DNA of 64,000 bases from Aquanectria penicillioides (taxonomy: Eukaryota > Ascomycota > Sordariomycetes > Hypocreales > Nectriaceae), in contig PYIU01000002.1 in the NCBI GenBank assembly GCA_003415625.1, positions 7,192,001-7,256,000 of the forward strand, written 5' to 3'. The notes beneath the pieces were generated by a model. The model was not told the DNA's origin, ran no database searches, and worked only from the letters and a program-made list of their open reading frames with translations. Positions 61,322 to 64,000 of the stretch are shown piece by piece. The stretch's first letter is position 1. Every line of letters begins with the position of its first letter. The translations under genes were made by a program, and so were the position numbers.

Positions 61322-62774
61322 TCAAATCTTGGAAGCCCTGTTGCCTGTCTTACCCTGGGTTATCCACTCAAATTCGTCATTCGAATACAAATTCGCTCGC
61401 AAGTCTCCAGATCTCGCGTGGCCTTCGAATAGTTCAACTCGAGCTGCGCGGCCGCAAAGTCGTCCTAGCTTGGCACTCCCTTCGGCATTGCGAACCTCTT
61501 GATATGTGACGGTTCGGAGGAACTTGCCTACCCACAGTCCACCAGTATATCTAGCTGCGCCTCGGGTAGGTAGAACATGGTTGGTTCCGATGCACTGTGA
61601 GTGAGGAATTAGTTTGATATCCGTCGTACTTGAACATAAGGGAAACTTACCTTGTCTCCATATGATACGCAAGTCATTGGTCCTAAGAACAAGGCGCCAT
61701 AGTGCTGCATCTTTTGTAGAGCTTGCCTTGGCTCACGTGTGAGAATTTGGACGTGTTCTGAGGCAAACTCATCAGCAATTTTGAATGCCTCATCTAGCGA
61801 GTCTGCTACGATGACCTCTCCAAGGTTTCCCCAGGACACACTCGCAATTGGAGCTGTCACTAGGGTCTTGAGAAGTTGGCCACAAAGGTCCATCGTCTTT
61901 CTTCCAACTTCCCCCGAAGTGGTGATGAGAATCGCCGGACTATCAGGACCGTGTTCGGCCTGAGATAGCAAGTCTGTGGCAACCATGAACGGATCTGCAG
62001 TCTCATCGGCCACAATCAACACCTCTGTAGGACCTGCAAACAGATCAATCCCAATCTCTCCATATAGTTGTCGCTTTGCCTCAGCAACAAAGGCATTTCC
62101 GGGACCGGCAATGAAGTCGACTTTGGGAACCGTCTCGGTGCCAACGGCCATGGCAGCCACGGCTTGGATACCGCCGAGGATGAAGATCTCGTCAGCACCA
62201 GCGAGGTGCATCGCAGCGACGGTGGCAAGGGGATTTTCCCAGCAATAGGAGGAGTGCAGCCAATGACATTCTTGACACCGGCGACCTTAGCCGTAAGAAT
62301 TGTCATGTGTGCAGAGGCGAGGAGTGGGTATCGGCCACCTGGAATGTAGCTGTTTCGTGAAAGTCAGCGTGATGAGGCGAATTACTGTGTGCGACCAGAA
62401 TATTCTTACGCTCCGACGGAATCAATTGGGTTATTCTTTTGTCCAAGAAATACACCCGGCTCCATCTCAATCTCAAAGTCCTTGAGAGAGGCTTTCTGGG
62501 CGAGAGCAAATTTGCGGACATTGGCTTGAACAGCCTTGATGTCGTCAATGATCTGGGCTGGAACTTGGGAAATGACATTTTGGATCTCTGAAGGCGACAG
62601 CTTGAAGGATTTGGGTTCCCATTTGTCGAATTTGGAGCTATAGCGACGAACAGCAACATCGCCCTCTTTGCGGATGGTGTCAATGACGCCCTTGACGATG
62701 CTCGGGACATCTGCACCCGACCCGCTGGCGGGCTTCACGGAAGGAATTGCTTTCTTCAGATACGTGCGAGGCAT
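61322..62774 (-). pseudogene. HisD-family dehydrogenase with a one-base frameshift
   Basis: Three exons: 62774-62410, 62349-61651, 61594-61322. It is related to histidinol dehydrogenase, a zinc- and NAD-dependent alcohol dehydrogenase fold: [69 protein letters not shown] and GTNHVLPT are all clear. It is a stand-alone catabolic-type member (as in HpsN-like enzymes), not the fused HIS4 protein. Exon 2 is 699 nt where 700 keeps frame; the break is at about 62228-62236, between [10 protein letters not shown] and [11 protein letters not shown], beside short C and A runs on the coding strand. It is either a true mutation or a base-call error. The SDR gene is just upstream on the same strand. Confidence 0.8.
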
Positions 62775-63107
62775 TTTGTAGGAGGATCTTGGTAGAGTTT
62801 ACCGCTGTAGAAGAGGAATTGGCTCTGTTTTTGCGTTACTTAGCCTATATATCCTGCGCTTCCCCCGTCAACTTGCTTTGCTCAACGCACCCGACTGCAG
62901 CATCATGACCGAGATGGCTGATGCAAGACGAGATGCGAATGCATGCGGTCACGCTCATGATTGCCGGCAGCTAGCCGGTCGGGTTCATCTCTGCTGGGCC
63001 GGGTCATGTGGGGGAAATGGGGAACCGGAGAGTGGAGGGTTAGAGGGAATCAAAATTGTGTGTATTGCTTGGCTCCTAATGCACCAGATGCGGCACAGAC
63101 AATGCGA
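62775..63107. other. Intergenic region between HisD-like and SDR genes
   Basis: 333 bp; promoter of the HisD-like gene and 3' flank of the SDR gene. No gene seen. Confidence 0.5.
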
Positions 63108-63896
63108 CTAATCCACGAACAAGCCACCGTTGACAAAGATATGCGTGCCATTCACCCACCCGGCCCGCTCCTCACACAGAAATGCAACGGCGTATGCAAC
63201 CTCCTCCGGCTTCCCCATTCGCTTCCCGGCAGGCGTTGCATCAATGGTCGGCTGGAGCACCTTCATGGCCTCCTCGCCAGCGGCTAGGAAACCTTCCGTC
63301 ATGGTGGGACCGGGGGACACGGCGTTCACCGTGCAGCCGTACTTGGGCGGGAGCTCCTTGGCCCAGCATCGGGTGAAGGAGTCGACCATGCCCTTGGTGC
63401 CGGCGTAGATGGTCTGCAGCGGCGGAGGCCCGCGAGCGCTCACGGAGCAGATGTTGACGATCCTCCCGCTGCCGTGGGGGAGATGCGGGAGAACCTGCTG
63501 TGTCATGAGGAATGGGCCGCGAGCATTGAGGTTGACCAGCGAGTTCCAATGGTCCAGGGTCTGCTCCTCCAACGGCAAGTTGACCGCCAGGGCAGCACAG
63601 TTGACAAGGATGTCGACTCGGCCGAATTCCCCGACAGTAGCGTCGACAAGCGCCTTTGGGCCATCAACGGTGCTCATGTCGGCGCAGACCGCTATCGACT
63701 TGGTGGGCAGGTTGGCAGCTGCTTTGTTACCTTCGGCAGATAGCGAGGGGAAGGGATAGTTGACCACGGTGTGGGCGCCACGCGAGGCCAGCTCCTTCGC
63801 AATGGCCAGCCCGATGCCGCTGTTGCTTCCCGTGACGATAGCCACTTTGCCGGCCAGAGTCTGCGACGCAGCGGGCGACAGGACGGTGGGGTCCAT
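63108..63896 (-). CDS. Short-chain dehydrogenase/reductase (SDR)
   Basis: One intron-free exon, 262 residues from the ATG at 63896. The classical SDR fold is clear: nucleotide-binding TGSNSGIG (residues 22-29), DILVNCAALAV where most have NNAG, active-site Ser in NICSVSARG and the Y-A-G-T-K catalytic pair, then NAVSPGPTMTEGF and a C-terminal HIFVNGGLFVD. It oxidises or reduces an alcohol/ketone with NAD(P). The NYPFPSLSAEG segment after strand 2 suggests NADP use is possible. It is next to the HisD-like gene on the same strand, perhaps acting in sequence on one substrate. No signal peptide. Confidence 0.93.
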   Translation of the reverse strand: MDPTVLSPAASQTLAGKVAIVTGSNSGIGLAIAKELASRGAHTVVNYPFPSLSAEGNKAAANLPTKSIAVCADMSTVDGPKALVDATVGEFGRVDILVNCAALAVNLPLEEQTLDHWNSLVNLNARGPFLMTQQVLPHLPHGSGRIVNICSVSARGPPPLQTIYAGTKGMVDSFTRCWAKELPPKYGCTVNAVSPGPTMTEGFLAAGEEAMKVLQPTIDATPAGKRMGKPEEVAYAVAFLCEERAGWVNGTHIFVNGGLFVD

Positions 63897-64000
63897 GACG
63901 GAGGATGACTTGTACGGCACGAATAGAGGCGGATATTGGGATTGGGATTGGGGTCGTGGAGGTGGCTGTGTGGGGTACGGGGACGGGGACGGGTACGGGC

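Overview
The window is nuclear DNA of a filamentous ascomycete, probably a Sordariomycete (Fusarium-like). Evidence: short 50-115 nt spliceosomal introns with GT..AG ends and CTAAC-type branch points, Zn2Cys6 regulators, many MFS and APC transporters, single-gene transcription units with their own promoters, and long intergenic stretches rich in microsatellites. No rRNA, tRNA, CRISPR array or intact transposon was seen. I resolved 25 protein-coding loci (five of them broken or incomplete) and give exon boundaries for nearly all; all splice sites were read by eye from frame continuity and family resemblance.

Layout. 1-1.7 kb: 3' part of an F-box/DUF7600-like gene cut by the left edge. 1.8-13.9 kb: nitrogen-uptake block, with a GABA/choline-type permease, a YAT-family amino acid permease and a Zn2Cys6 regulator, all on the minus strand, separated by long promoters that contain GATA (AreA-type) sites. 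15.1-30.0 kb: an oxygenase-rich block, with a PhyH-family Fe(II)/2-oxoglutarate dioxygenase, an MFS transporter, a Baeyer-Villiger-like flavin monooxygenase, an UNC93-like transporter, an FMN-dependent NtaA/SnaA-type monooxygenase and a cytosolic copper amine oxidase. It is followed by a three-repeat Myb regulator divergent from the amine oxidase, and by a third APC permease (32.9-34.8 kb). The content suggests oxidative catabolism or detoxification of an amine- or amide-bearing compound, with uptake at each end; this is inference.

34.9-49.2 kb: a plant cell-wall (pectin/hemicellulose) island with a sugar transporter, pectin methylesterase, exopolygalacturonase, GH43 glycosidase, GH28 pectinase and a second Zn2Cys6 regulator. 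Three of these (transporter, exopolygalacturonase, GH43) carry in-frame stop codons, and the exopolygalacturonase also a frameshift, while the pectin methylesterase and the last GH28 are intact. The stops are mostly of the CpA-to-TpA kind, as repeat-induced point mutation or ordinary decay would give.

50.4-64 kb: a second MFS transporter, a divergent pair of a DUF3237 protein and an amidase, a gene-poor 4.1 kb stretch with a possible gene remnant, a rhodopsin-domain membrane protein, a HisD-family dehydrogenase with a one-base frameshift, and an SDR reductase. The last two, on one strand, look like a small dehydrogenase pair.
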